64,000 nt of DNA, from positions 62,001 to 126,000 of the forward strand of contig NZ_WVID01000013.1 of assembly GCF_010091925.1 (NCBI RefSeq), in the 5' to 3' direction. Each line of letters begins with the position of its first letter. Position 1 is the stretch's first letter. Under the pieces are notes generated by a model. That model worked only from the letters and a program-made list of their open reading frames with translations, did not search any database and was not told where the DNA came from. A program made the translations under genes and the position numbers. Source of the DNA: Nostoc sp. B(2019) (GTDB taxonomy: Bacteria; Cyanobacteriota; Cyanobacteriia; Cyanobacteriales; Nostocaceae). This document shows, piece after piece, positions 26,532-34,767 of the stretch.

Positions 26532-28433
26532 ATGGAAATAGTCAAATTTAAAAGAAATATTTCCTTAGCAGAATTTGCTAGTACTTTTTTTCCTTTTGGA
26601 ATTATTCTGATTGCTGCGCTTTTAGCGGCAGAGTTTAAACCAAATTTGAATTTACACCGTGCAATTTACTCATTTTGGGCTAGTACGGTGTTATTAATTC
26701 CGGCAATTTATTTATATATATTGCTAGGAAAATTAGCAAAAAAGAATAATTATTGGCTGCTGCTATGGACTTTTAGCTTTTTAGCTTATTTAGTTCATTT
26801 GTTTTATGAGGTGTTTGGAATATATGGCGGCATTCAAGATTTTGCAGCGGATGGGAGTGCGATCGCAGTAAGTAAATTAATCTTAGCTTTCTGGTGGGGA
26901 TTAGATATAAGTTTGGCACGGTTTACTGATTCTTCGGCAACCTGGATACAAATCCAACGAACTGGGGTGCATATTTACGTTGGTTTGAGCTTTTTGGTTG
27001 CCAATTTGATTTTACAAGCGGGATTTGCTCGCACTTTAGGGATTACCTTAGCTATCTCTATTTTGGTAGCTTTACTGGTGCGGCACAACACCCGCAATGG
27101 TCAAGATAATGAAAACCTACCACCTGGTTCCTACGGTTTACCGTTGCTGGGTGAGACGATTCCATTAGCTTTGGATATTCATAGCTTTTACCGCAAGCGT
27201 GTTAAAAAATATGGCCCAGTCTTTAAAACTCATTTATTTGGCAAACCTGTCATTGCTTTTAACGGCCCGGAGGCTTTTACTTTCTTTCTAAATCAGGAAT
27301 ATTTCACCCGTGAAAATGCCAGTCCACACCCGATAAAAGAACTACTAGACTGGGACACCTTACCACTGTTGGATGGTGACGAACATCGTCGCCGAAAACG
27401 GATTATTCTCCAGGCTTTTACACCAGAGGCTTTCGATAAATACATACCCAGCATTGAACAAACAGCGGCTTACTACCTGAAACGCTGGGAAAAACTGGGT
27501 AGCTTTACCTGGTTAACAGAATACCGTAAGCTGAGCGCATCTTTAACCAATGCGTTATTTATTGGGAAAGAGCCAGGCCCGACAAGTGAAACTGTGGGAG
27601 AAATCACAGACACTTTTATCAAAGGTTTCTCCTCAGTACCGATTAACTTGGGTTTTAATGCTTATGGACGGGCGCTCAAGAATCGTGATTGGTTACTCAA
27701 TTACATCGACCAAGCGATTGGGCAGCACCGTCAGCAACCCCGCCAGGATCTACTGGGATTGCTGTTATCAGCCCGCAGTGAGGATGGTAGCACTCTCACC
27801 GATGTACAGTTGCGCCGTGAGGTCATGCATTTGTTCTTTGCGGCTTATTCCGGTTTTTATGTTGCTCTCACGCTGCTTTCTCTGACCCTAGCCCAACATC
27901 CAGAGATTGCTGCACGTGCTAGGCAAGAAGTCAAGCAATATGTGCCTGATGGGCCACTGGATATGGCACGGTTGCAAAAGTTGGTGTATCTAGAGCAAAT
28001 TACCAAAGAAATCCGCCGCTTTTATCCCATTAATGCTGCTACTTTTTTTGGTCAGGTAAAGAAAGACTGTGAGTTTCAAAATTTCCACATTCCGAAAGGT
28101 TGGGGCGCAGTGGCAGGAATCCATACTACTATGCATATCCCCCAGGTTTTTTCTGAACCGCAGAGTTTTAAGCCCTGTCGCTTTGCTCCAGAAAACTTTG
28201 CAGCCTTACCGGAAAACAGCTATGTACCCCAAGGCGGTGGGCCTAGAGATGGACATCGTTGTGCAGGCGAAGACTTGATTACTGTGTTGCTCAAGATAAT
28301 GGGGGTACATTTGCTGCGTCGATATAGTTGGGAACTGCTACCACAGAATCTTGAATTGAACCAAGACTTGTTTCCTACCCCACGTGATGGGTTAAAGGTG
28401 CGGTTTGGGATTGATAGGCAGACAGTTACTTAG
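26532..28433 (+). CDS. Cytochrome P450 with N-terminal polytopic membrane domain; CYP152-like heme loop
   Basis: A 633-aa protein. Residues 1-190 hold about five TM helices (for example FGIILIAALLAAEF, ASTVLLIPAIYLYILLG, VGLSFLVANLILQAGF). From about 195 the P450 begins: PPGSYGLPLLGETIPLA, ExxR in KEIRRFYP, and a heme loop with Cys577 in PQGGGPRDGHRCAGE. This extended loop is the form seen in CYP152 fatty-acid peroxygenases. The I-helix reads F435-F-A-A-Y-S-G-F-Y443: it lacks the acid-alcohol pair of oxygenases and also the Arg-Pro pair that CYP152 enzymes use to hold the carboxylate (Phe436-Ala437 here). Peroxide-driven or isomerase chemistry on a membrane-dissolved substrate is likely. Its stop is 11 bp before the next hydrolase start. 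Confidence 0.88.
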   Translation: MEIVKFKRNISLAEFASTFFPFGIILIAALLAAEFKPNLNLHRAIYSFWASTVLLIPAIYLYILLGKLAKKNNYWLLLWTFSFLAYLVHLFYEVFGIYGGIQDFAADGSAIAVSKLILAFWWGLDISLARFTDSSATWIQIQRTGVHIYVGLSFLVANLILQAGFARTLGITLAISILVALLVRHNTRNGQDNENLPPGSYGLPLLGETIPLALDIHSFYRKRVKKYGPVFKTHLFGKPVIAFNGPEAFTFFLNQEYFTRENASPHPIKELLDWDTLPLLDGDEHRRRKRIILQAFTPEAFDKYIPSIEQTAAYYLKRWEKLGSFTWLTEYRKLSASLTNALFIGKEPGPTSETVGEITDTFIKGFSSVPINLGFNAYGRALKNRDWLLNYIDQAIGQHRQQPRQDLLGLLLSARSEDGSTLTDVQLRREVMHLFFAAYSGFYVALTLLSLTLAQHPEIAARARQEVKQYVPDGPLDMARLQKLVYLEQITKEIRRFYPINAATFFGQVKKDCEFQNFHIPKGWGAVAGIHTTMHIPQVFSEPQSFKPCRFAPENFAALPENSYVPQGGGPRDGHRCAGEDLITVLLKIMGVHLLRRYSWELLPQNLELNQDLFPTPRDGLKVRFGIDRQTVT

Positions 28434-28444
28434 AGGAGTTGCTA

Positions 28445-29374
28445 GTGAATATCTTTATCTGGTTAGTTGTCATCATTTTAGTAGTAGCACTTTTGGCGAT
28501 CGCAAATTCGGCGCGGTTGGTAATTGCACCAAAACGGCAGCGGCTATGGAGTAACCCCAAGCAAGAAATAGGGTTGGGCTATGAGGATGTGGAGTTTCCA
28601 GCTCAGGATGGAATACGCCTCAAAGGCTGGTTTATCCCGGCAACACAAATGCCAGCGGCAACTGCAATCATTGTACACGGCTGGCCCTGGAACCGAATGG
28701 GTACTAAAGCCAACGACCCCCTCGGAGACTTACCTGGTAGTAAGCCGATTAACCTACTACCATTGACCAAAGCATTGCACGAGAGTAACTATAACGTGCT
28801 GATGTTTGACCTCAGCAATTTTGGTGAGAGCGACGCCAGGATTCCAGTTACCTATGGCTTGCTAGAAAGGCGTGATCTGCTGGGAGCCATAAGCTACCTT
28901 AAAAGCCGAAACGAAGTAGATCCAAATCGCATCGTTACCGTCGGGTTTTCTATGGGAGGTAACACAGTAATATATACTCTTCCTGAAACCACTGACATTA
29001 AAGCTGCCGTTGTCGTGCAGCCCAATACTTCATCGGTATTTGGGGAACGCTATCGCGCCGATAAATTTGGCCCTTTGGGTAAACTCCTTAACCTACCAAT
29101 CGAACTTCTCTATTGCTTATCGGGCGCTCCTAAAACTGCCTATCTCCAGCCAGTTTACGCCGCTAGCGGTGCTCGTAATACCCCTGTGCTTTATGTGCAA
29201 GGTACTGGTGACAAATGGGGTAGCGTTGCTGATGTAGCCAATATGGTAGCAGCCACACCCAACGCCGTAGAACCCCTTTATCCTGAGACTGACCACCGCT
29301 TTGGTGCGTATCAATACGCAGTGGATAACCCAGACAAGATACTCACTTTCTTCGAGAAGTACTTGGGTAGGTAG
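28445..29374 (+). CDS. Membrane-anchored alpha/beta hydrolase
   Basis: A 309-aa hydrolase with one N-terminal TM (about 2-22) and the Ser-type elbow G-F-S-M-G in TVGFSMGGNTV. The oxyanion/HG segment is IIVHGWPWNRMG, and the terminal His is in TDHRFG. It resembles the BEM46/FrsA-like 'extended' alpha/beta hydrolases anchored to the inner face of a membrane. Translation most likely begins at GTG 28445, which has GAGGAG 6 bp upstream; a TTG at 28439 is in frame but sits on the ribosome-binding site. Only 11 bp separate it from the P450, so the two are co-translated and may act in sequence. The substrate (ester or amide) is unknown. Confidence 0.85.
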   Translation: MNIFIWLVVIILVVALLAIANSARLVIAPKRQRLWSNPKQEIGLGYEDVEFPAQDGIRLKGWFIPATQMPAATAIIVHGWPWNRMGTKANDPLGDLPGSKPINLLPLTKALHESNYNVLMFDLSNFGESDARIPVTYGLLERRDLLGAISYLKSRNEVDPNRIVTVGFSMGGNTVIYTLPETTDIKAAVVVQPNTSSVFGERYRADKFGPLGKLLNLPIELLYCLSGAPKTAYLQPVYAASGARNTPVLYVQGTGDKWGSVADVANMVAATPNAVEPLYPETDHRFGAYQYAVDNPDKILTFFEKYLGR

Positions 29375-29478
29375 GAGAAATACAAAAGAGTGCTGAGTAA
29401 TGAGTGCTGAGTTATTATTTTTCCCCTGCCCCCTGCTCCCTGCTCCCCTGCCTTCAACTGTCATACCAGGGTATAAAA

Positions 29479-30309
29479 ATGCGTATTCACGCTGTTCAAA
29501 GTGGACTTGTAACCATCAAAACCTGTCAGTGCTATAGCAAAGGTCATGGTGCTATGCGTCTGGTAAACACGATTCTTGACCGCAATTGGACTGACCCTTT
29601 ACCCATTTATAGCTGGGCTATTGAACATCCTGAAGGGATTATTTTAATTGATACGGGTGAAACTGCGCGCACTTTGGAACCAGGCTACTTCCCTTGGTGG
29701 AACCCTTATTTTCAGCTGAGTATCAAACCATGTTTGCAACCTGAAGACGAAGTGAATTTTCGGTTACGAGCTTTGGGTATAGAACCAAATGATGTACGTT
29801 GGGTAATTCTCACTCATCTGCACACAGACCATATAGGCGGTTTGCACCATTTTCCCAACGCCGAAATTATTATTTCGCGTAGAGAGTATGAACTAACTGG
29901 TGGTTGGCGCGGACAGCTAAGAGGTTATTTAACTCAGCGTTGGCCAGAGTGGTTAAACCCTCACTTAATCGAGTATGAGCCTCAGCCAATCGGGCCTTTT
30001 TTGGAGAGTTATCCGCTGACAAAAGCTGGAGATGTCAGCTTAATTCCTACAGAAGGTCATACTGGGGGGCATTTATCAGTTTTGGTACAAGCTGACGGAC
30101 TATCCTTATTTTTTGCTGGTGATGCTTCTTACACTCAGCAACTCATGTTGGATCAGATTGTTGACGGTGTTGCTCAAGATGAAGAGAAATCTTGCCAGAC
30201 ATTGAAGCTGATTTTGCAGTACATACAAGAATTTCCTACAGTCTATCTTCCGAGTCACGATCCTGATGCTGCTCATAGGTTAGCAGAGCGAACCATTGTT
30301 TCAGTCTAA
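29479..30309 (+). CDS. Metallo-beta-lactamase-fold hydrolase, lactonase-like
   Basis: A 276-aa MBL protein with the dinuclear zinc motif H113-L-H115-T-D117-H118, a later His in EGHTGGHLS, bridging Asp in FFAGDASY and the final His in LPSHDPDAAHR. The order and spacing match the N-acyl-homoserine-lactonase branch (AiiA/AttM type), whose members open lactone rings. Here it lies 104 bp after a hydrolase in an oxidative cluster, so the lactone may be an internal intermediate rather than a quorum signal. The start is ATG 29479 with CCAGGG upstream; the longer frame to 29404 runs through repeat-like CCCTGCTCCC sequence and is not used. Its stop is 32 bp before the GH1 start. Confidence 0.85.
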   Translation: MRIHAVQSGLVTIKTCQCYSKGHGAMRLVNTILDRNWTDPLPIYSWAIEHPEGIILIDTGETARTLEPGYFPWWNPYFQLSIKPCLQPEDEVNFRLRALGIEPNDVRWVILTHLHTDHIGGLHHFPNAEIIISRREYELTGGWRGQLRGYLTQRWPEWLNPHLIEYEPQPIGPFLESYPLTKAGDVSLIPTEGHTGGHLSVLVQADGLSLFFAGDASYTQQLMLDQIVDGVAQDEEKSCQTLKLILQYIQEFPTVYLPSHDPDAAHRLAERTIVSV

Positions 30310-30341
30310 TTACTTTGATGATTTCTAAAGGAGTTATTTCT

Positions 30342-32579
30342 ATGTCAGACGCACAAAAAAAGCCACTTACCGACAAAGCTCGCTTCTCACCTTTACCAGA
30401 CTCATTCATGTTTGGTGTTGCCACAGCTGACCACCAATGCGAAGCTTACGACTCCCGCTATGAAGACATTCGAGATGTGTGGGAGCGGCGTCGCGCCTTG
30501 ACAATTAGGGGTCAAGCAACTGACTTTTGGCATCGCTACGCCGAAGATATAGCCTTAGCCAAGTCTCTTGGTTGTAAGATGTTCCGCTTTTCTATCGCCT
30601 GGTCGCGGGTGGAACCTAAACCTGGTGAGTTTAATGAGGAAGCTTTTGAACACTATCGCCAAGTGATTGAAACTATCCGATCGCATGGTATGGAACCCAT
30701 GGCCACTCTGCACCATTTCACTCATCCCATCCATGTTGAAGAACGGGGCGGTTTAATTTCCCCAGATTTTCCATCCATTTTCGCCACCTATGCCAAAGAA
30801 GTTGCTCAACGTTTGGGCCCCTTAGTGCGCTACTGGATTAGCTTTAACGAACCCAGTCAACTCATTTATGGCTATGTTAAACCTTGGTGGGAGAGAGCTT
30901 ACTTTATGCCACCCGGTTTAGATCGAGGCGCAACGATCGCCGAGCAAATGACCGCAGTCCGCAAGCTGATGCGAAATTTGTTCATAGCACACACTAACGC
31001 TAGAACTATTCTCAAGCAAGTCAACCCAGATGCTCAAGTGGGAGCAAATCCCATGTTGTTGGGTCTACCCTTATGGTTGCAAAAACTGGTAGATCGCAAC
31101 GTCACCAATCTCCGCCGTCCCGAAGACTTCGTTGCTCAAGGAAAACGTTTCAGTGAGCGGGCTTTGCTAGAAAAAGGGCAAGTTGATGTAGTGATTGCTA
31201 ACTTGACTGTTACCCAAGAGCGACAACAGCAAGTGGCTTTCTCCGAGGCATACTATCAAGCAGGTCAATTTTTACTGGTGAAGTCAGCAAGTCCAATTCA
31301 GCAACCCAAAGATGTTGATGGCAAACCTGTAGCAGTAGTTAAAAGCACTACCGCCGAATCTACCGTATATCAACTATTTCCCGCAGCCAATATCCAAGTA
31401 GTAGAAAATCATGCTGATGCTCTCAGAGCGTTGGACTACGAGCAAATCAGCGCCATCCTCGCTGATGACACCATCTTATTAGGAATCGCCCAGCAGTTTC
31501 CGGGGCAATATCGGCTGATTGGTAAAAATGGTGAAGGGCTAACTGAAGAAAATTATGCTGCTGCTGTAGTTAAAGGCGATCGCGAATTACTTAATGTTGT
31601 AGATATAGCAGTGCGAAGCTTTAAAGAATCCGGTGCTTGGGCTGCCAGTTACGCCCGCTATTTCCCCGGTCAACCAGTCCCAGAACCTCCCCGTATAGGC
31701 AGACGCTCAACTCTAGCTGACATCACACATCAAGGAGAGGGACAACCCTCAGCACCTAACAAGCCCCTGCCTAAACCTGTACTGCGTCGGATTCAAGACC
31801 GGGGTTATTTAATTGTTGCCGTTAAAGATAACGTTCCTGGGTTTGGTTATCGTGACCCAGAAACGGGTGAATTTAGCGGCTTAGAAATCGATCTAGCTCG
31901 TGCCTTAGCAAAGCAAATTTTCGGTGATCCTAGCAAAGTGAAATTTCAAGCCGTTGCGACTCAGGAACGTCTGCCTGTGCTGCGCTCTGTTGTGCGAATC
32001 TTTGACCCATTAATGAAGATTTTTAGCGCCCTTTCAACATCGTTGACAAGTAACTGGTGGCATCTCGGCATGGCTGGAAAACTGCCAACATTCCTCTGTC
32101 CCCAAGAGTGCGTCGGACAGCAAGATTTTGTCGGATTTGACTACTATTGGGGCATCAGCAATTTACGACTTAACCGCATCCAGCAGTTGATGGATGCAGC
32201 TTTCGGGCGTTTCGGTAATGCGCCAGTTTGGTCTGGGGTACTGTACGATATGCTCAAGTTCCACAGCCAATTATTCCCCGGTAAGGAGATTTTAATTGTT
32301 GAGAACGGCTGTGTTGATGTAGCTGATAAGGTCGTCAAGCGCGAGGACTACATTCGCCAGCATATCCAGCAGGTGCAGCGTGCTCGTCAAGATGGTGTGA
32401 ACGTGGTGGGTTATGTCTCTTGGTGCATTACCTCTAACCGTGAATGGGGTCTGAAGTTCGGCCCAGATAGCGATTTTGGACTTTACCACGTTGGTCTAGA
32501 TAATGACCCAGAATTAAAGCGCCAGCCAACCCTCGCGGCAGCTGCATATCGAGAGATTATTAAAAAAGGTGGTGTTTGA
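30342..32579 (+). CDS. GH1 glycosidase interrupted by a permuted solute-binding-protein (SBP_bac_3) module
   Basis: A 745-aa protein. Residues 14-270 and about 550-745 together make a family 1 glycoside hydrolase. Acid/base Glu170 is in WISFNEP, and nucleophile Glu654 is in LIVENG. Residues about 273-549 are foreign to GH1. First comes the C-terminal lobe of a periplasmic amino-acid-type binding protein (KGQVDVVIANLTVTQER, VAFSEAYYQAGQ), then a linker, then the N-terminal lobe (RIQDRGYLIVAVKDNVPGFG, EIDLARALAKQIFG) ending at QERLPVLRS, exactly where the C-lobe segment would continue. The insert therefore equals one unit of a tandem SBP array in shifted register. There is no signal peptide, so it is probably cytoplasmic, where an SBP would be a ligand sensor. 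AAAGGAG precedes ATG 30342 by 8 bp. Beta-glucosidase-like activity is inferred. Confidence 0.85.
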   Translation: MSDAQKKPLTDKARFSPLPDSFMFGVATADHQCEAYDSRYEDIRDVWERRRALTIRGQATDFWHRYAEDIALAKSLGCKMFRFSIAWSRVEPKPGEFNEEAFEHYRQVIETIRSHGMEPMATLHHFTHPIHVEERGGLISPDFPSIFATYAKEVAQRLGPLVRYWISFNEPSQLIYGYVKPWWERAYFMPPGLDRGATIAEQMTAVRKLMRNLFIAHTNARTILKQVNPDAQVGANPMLLGLPLWLQKLVDRNVTNLRRPEDFVAQGKRFSERALLEKGQVDVVIANLTVTQERQQQVAFSEAYYQAGQFLLVKSASPIQQPKDVDGKPVAVVKSTTAESTVYQLFPAANIQVVENHADALRALDYEQISAILADDTILLGIAQQFPGQYRLIGKNGEGLTEENYAAAVVKGDRELLNVVDIAVRSFKESGAWAASYARYFPGQPVPEPPRIGRRSTLADITHQGEGQPSAPNKPLPKPVLRRIQDRGYLIVAVKDNVPGFGYRDPETGEFSGLEIDLARALAKQIFGDPSKVKFQAVATQERLPVLRSVVRIFDPLMKIFSALSTSLTSNWWHLGMAGKLPTFLCPQECVGQQDFVGFDYYWGISNLRLNRIQQLMDAAFGRFGNAPVWSGVLYDMLKFHSQLFPGKEILIVENGCVDVADKVVKREDYIRQHIQQVQRARQDGVNVVGYVSWCITSNREWGLKFGPDSDFGLYHVGLDNDPELKRQPTLAAAAYREIIKKGGV

Positions 32580-32972
32580 TAAAAGAAGGGAAACGATAAA
32601 AGGGAAAGGGGTAAAAGTAAAAACCGGACTTCGTTCCGCTACGCTAACGCCTTTAAGTGGCGCGAAATAATCCTTTTGTTATGGGGGAGGTAAAAAGCTT
32701 TTTGGGGACAGTGGTCGCGTTAAGCCCTTTTCCCTCTCTTACAAAGTTCTGATGCCTGCGGCGGGCTGCGCCAACGGATAGCGCAGTGTAAAGCCTTCGG
32801 CATGGCTTCGCTTAGAGCGACGTAGCGGAAAGTCTGAGCGCCGTTGAACGGCGATCAGAACTTTCCAAGAGAGGAGCGTCGGAAGCCTCCGCTCAGACTT
32901 TGCGCTTTTCTCTTTAACCTTTTCCCCTCTTTTTTATATGAGATGTAAAATTCTTGTGTTTATCCACCCAAT
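32580..32972. repeat. Intergenic interspersed repeats, 393 bp
   Basis: This region is composed of repeat words and palindromes: GACTTCGTTCCGCTACGCTAACG (about 32626-32650), GCCTGCGGCGGGCTGCGCCAACG (about 32754), GAGCGCCGTTGAACGGCG (about 32837) and GGAAGCCTCCGCTCAGACTTTG. They form nested inverted arms of AAGTTCTGA/TCAGAACTT. No gene is visible. It separates the metabolic cluster from the sensor kinase. Confidence 0.6.
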
Positions 32973-34280
32973 ATGATATTTGAAATGAAAGGAGCGGATA
33001 TTACACTGTTGACCGAGGGCTGTGTGACAATAATTACACCAAAACTTCTGTTGGCTGATGACTGCTTAGAAGACCGGGAAACTTACCGACGCTACCTGTT
33101 GGGGGATAAGCAACGCACTTACAATATTTTAGAGGCAGAGACCGGAGAAGAGGCGCTGTTATTTTGTTGCCAACAAATTCCTGACGTGATTTTGCTTGAT
33201 TATCTGCTACCAGATATGGATGGGCTAGAAATTTTAAGTCAGTTGAAGACTCAGTTTGGTCAAACAGACCTTCCAGTCATAATGCTAACTGGTCAGGGAA
33301 ATGAACAGATAGCAGTACAAGCGTTGAAAAGTGGTGCTGCCGACTATTTAGTTAAAAGAGATACTACGTCACAAAGCCTTCGTCTTGCTATCCAAAATAT
33401 ACTGGAAAATGTAAGCAAGGGGCTAAAAAATGAGGTGCGTCGACATTCACGGGAATTCTTTGGCGTAGCGGAGAACACCCCTAAATCTATTTTCACTATT
33501 GATACTGACCTGGCTAAGAAAAAACAACTCTCAGATCAGTTGCATCGGGCACAACGGTTAGAGAGCCTCGGTACTATAGCAAGTGTTATTGCACATGATT
33601 TGAATAACATACTGACGCCTATTTTGATAATTGCTCAACTGCTGCCACTTAAACTGCCCAATCATGATGAGCAGAATCAACAACTACTGAAAATACTAGA
33701 GGATAACTCTAAACGTGGTGTCGAACTAGTCAAGCAAATCCTGTCTTATGCACGGGGAGCGGAAGGGAAGCGAGTTCCTTTACAAATAAGACATTTACTT
33801 AAGGAAATTGAGCAGATTACCAAAAATACATTCCCAAAATTAATTGAAATTCACACTAATATACCAACACAAGATCTTTGGATGGTTTCGGCAGACTCCA
33901 CCCAATTACATCAGGTATTGATGAATCTGTGTGTAAATGCTCGTGATGCCATGCCACAGGGAGGTACACTAACTATTTCTGCTGAAAATCTATTTTGTGA
34001 GCAAAGCTGTGCTGGGCTGAATGAAGTGGGTGATTACGTGCTCATAACCGTTTCGGATACAGGATGCGGTATACCACAAGAGTTATTAGAGCAAATTTTT
34101 CAACCGTTTTTTACAACCAAAGATACGAGCCAAGGCACTGGATTAGGGCTTTCCATTGTTGTCAATATCATCAAAAGCCACGGTGGTTTTGTCAAGGTGT
34201 ATAGCGAGGTAGGCAAAGGTAGCCAGTTTCAGGTGTACTTGCCAGCTAATAACCCAGAGGCAAATGCTGTAAACTTCTGA
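32973..34280 (+). CDS. Hybrid response regulator-histidine kinase (REC-HisKA-HATPase)
   Basis: A 435-aa cytoplasmic protein with the receiver domain first: acidic pair ADD at 28-30, phospho-acceptor Asp76 in ILLDYLLPDMDG and Lys in VKRD. After a linker of about 50 residues comes the dimerisation/phosphoacceptor helix with His208 in SVIAHDLNNILTP. The ATPase domain follows with N box (NLCVNARDAMP), G1 (VSDTGCGIP), F box (IFQPFFTT) and G2 (GTGLGLSIV). An N-terminal REC on a kinase suggests it is driven by another kinase and acts as an intermediate in a phosphorelay; the HDLNN motif is the class that often works with REC-domain partners. ATG 32973 has no Shine-Dalgarno, while AAAGGAG at 32986 could serve a later non-ATG start, so the true N-terminus may be a few residues shorter. 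Confidence 0.87.
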   Translation: MIFEMKGADITLLTEGCVTIITPKLLLADDCLEDRETYRRYLLGDKQRTYNILEAETGEEALLFCCQQIPDVILLDYLLPDMDGLEILSQLKTQFGQTDLPVIMLTGQGNEQIAVQALKSGAADYLVKRDTTSQSLRLAIQNILENVSKGLKNEVRRHSREFFGVAENTPKSIFTIDTDLAKKKQLSDQLHRAQRLESLGTIASVIAHDLNNILTPILIIAQLLPLKLPNHDEQNQQLLKILEDNSKRGVELVKQILSYARGAEGKRVPLQIRHLLKEIEQITKNTFPKLIEIHTNIPTQDLWMVSADSTQLHQVLMNLCVNARDAMPQGGTLTISAENLFCEQSCAGLNEVGDYVLITVSDTGCGIPQELLEQIFQPFFTTKDTSQGTGLGLSIVVNIIKSHGGFVKVYSEVGKGSQFQVYLPANNPEANAVNF

Positions 34281-34542
34281 CTCTTTTATCAGCGAAGAGG
34301 GAAGGTAGAAGGGGCAAAGGGGAAGGGGTAAAGGTAAAAAGCCCCCGTTCGCATAGCGTCTGGTAGGAAAGTTTTCTTGGAGAAAAACCTTAATTTTAAC
34401 TGAAACAGCAGAAGTCCCACATCTGTACTGTATTCAGTCAGTGTGGGGACGCCAGTCGCCTGCGACGGGAAACCCGTCTACAGCGCTGGCTTATGAATGC
34501 GCGTGATTGAAGAATTGACCAGCAAACGAAATTGAACTTTGT

Positions 34543-34704
34543 TCAATCAGTGTTGGTGGTCGATGATGAATGAACTTTCACTTTCAACGAATCTATCCAA
34601 TCTTCCACTAAGGAAGTAATAGTTTTGTCTTGTTGTGCGGCGTAAGTCTGTAATACAAGCATTCTTCTCTCGCTAATTCTTAAGCTAAGTCTTTTATTTT
34701 TCAT
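34543..34704 (-). CDS. Ribbon-helix-helix small protein associated with TnpB
   Basis: A 53-aa basic protein starting at ATG 34704. MKNKRLSLRISERRMLVLQT, followed by AAQQDKTITSLVEDWIDSL, is a clear RHH pattern (one strand, two helices), as in CopG/MetJ-like DNA-binding proteins. It is divergent from tnpB with 63 bp between the start codons, so it may bind that shared promoter and limit tnpB expression. A longer frame to 34785 overlaps the tnpB start region and is not preferred. The Ser/Thr-rich tail is typical of nothing specific. Confidence 0.7.
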   Translation of the reverse strand: MKNKRLSLRISERRMLVLQTYAAQQDKTITSLVEDWIDSLKVKVHSSSTTNTD

Positions 34705-34767
34705 TTTGGGTGGCGATTGGCTATCCTTTGTGTTATTATAGCAATAGGTCGAATCAAAGGAAACAAA

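Noticed and set aside
29404-29478. N-terminal extension of the metallo-beta-lactamase protein
   Set aside because: Encoded by low-complexity CCCTGCTCCC spacer sequence; ATG 29479 begins the conserved fold and has a ribosome-binding site.
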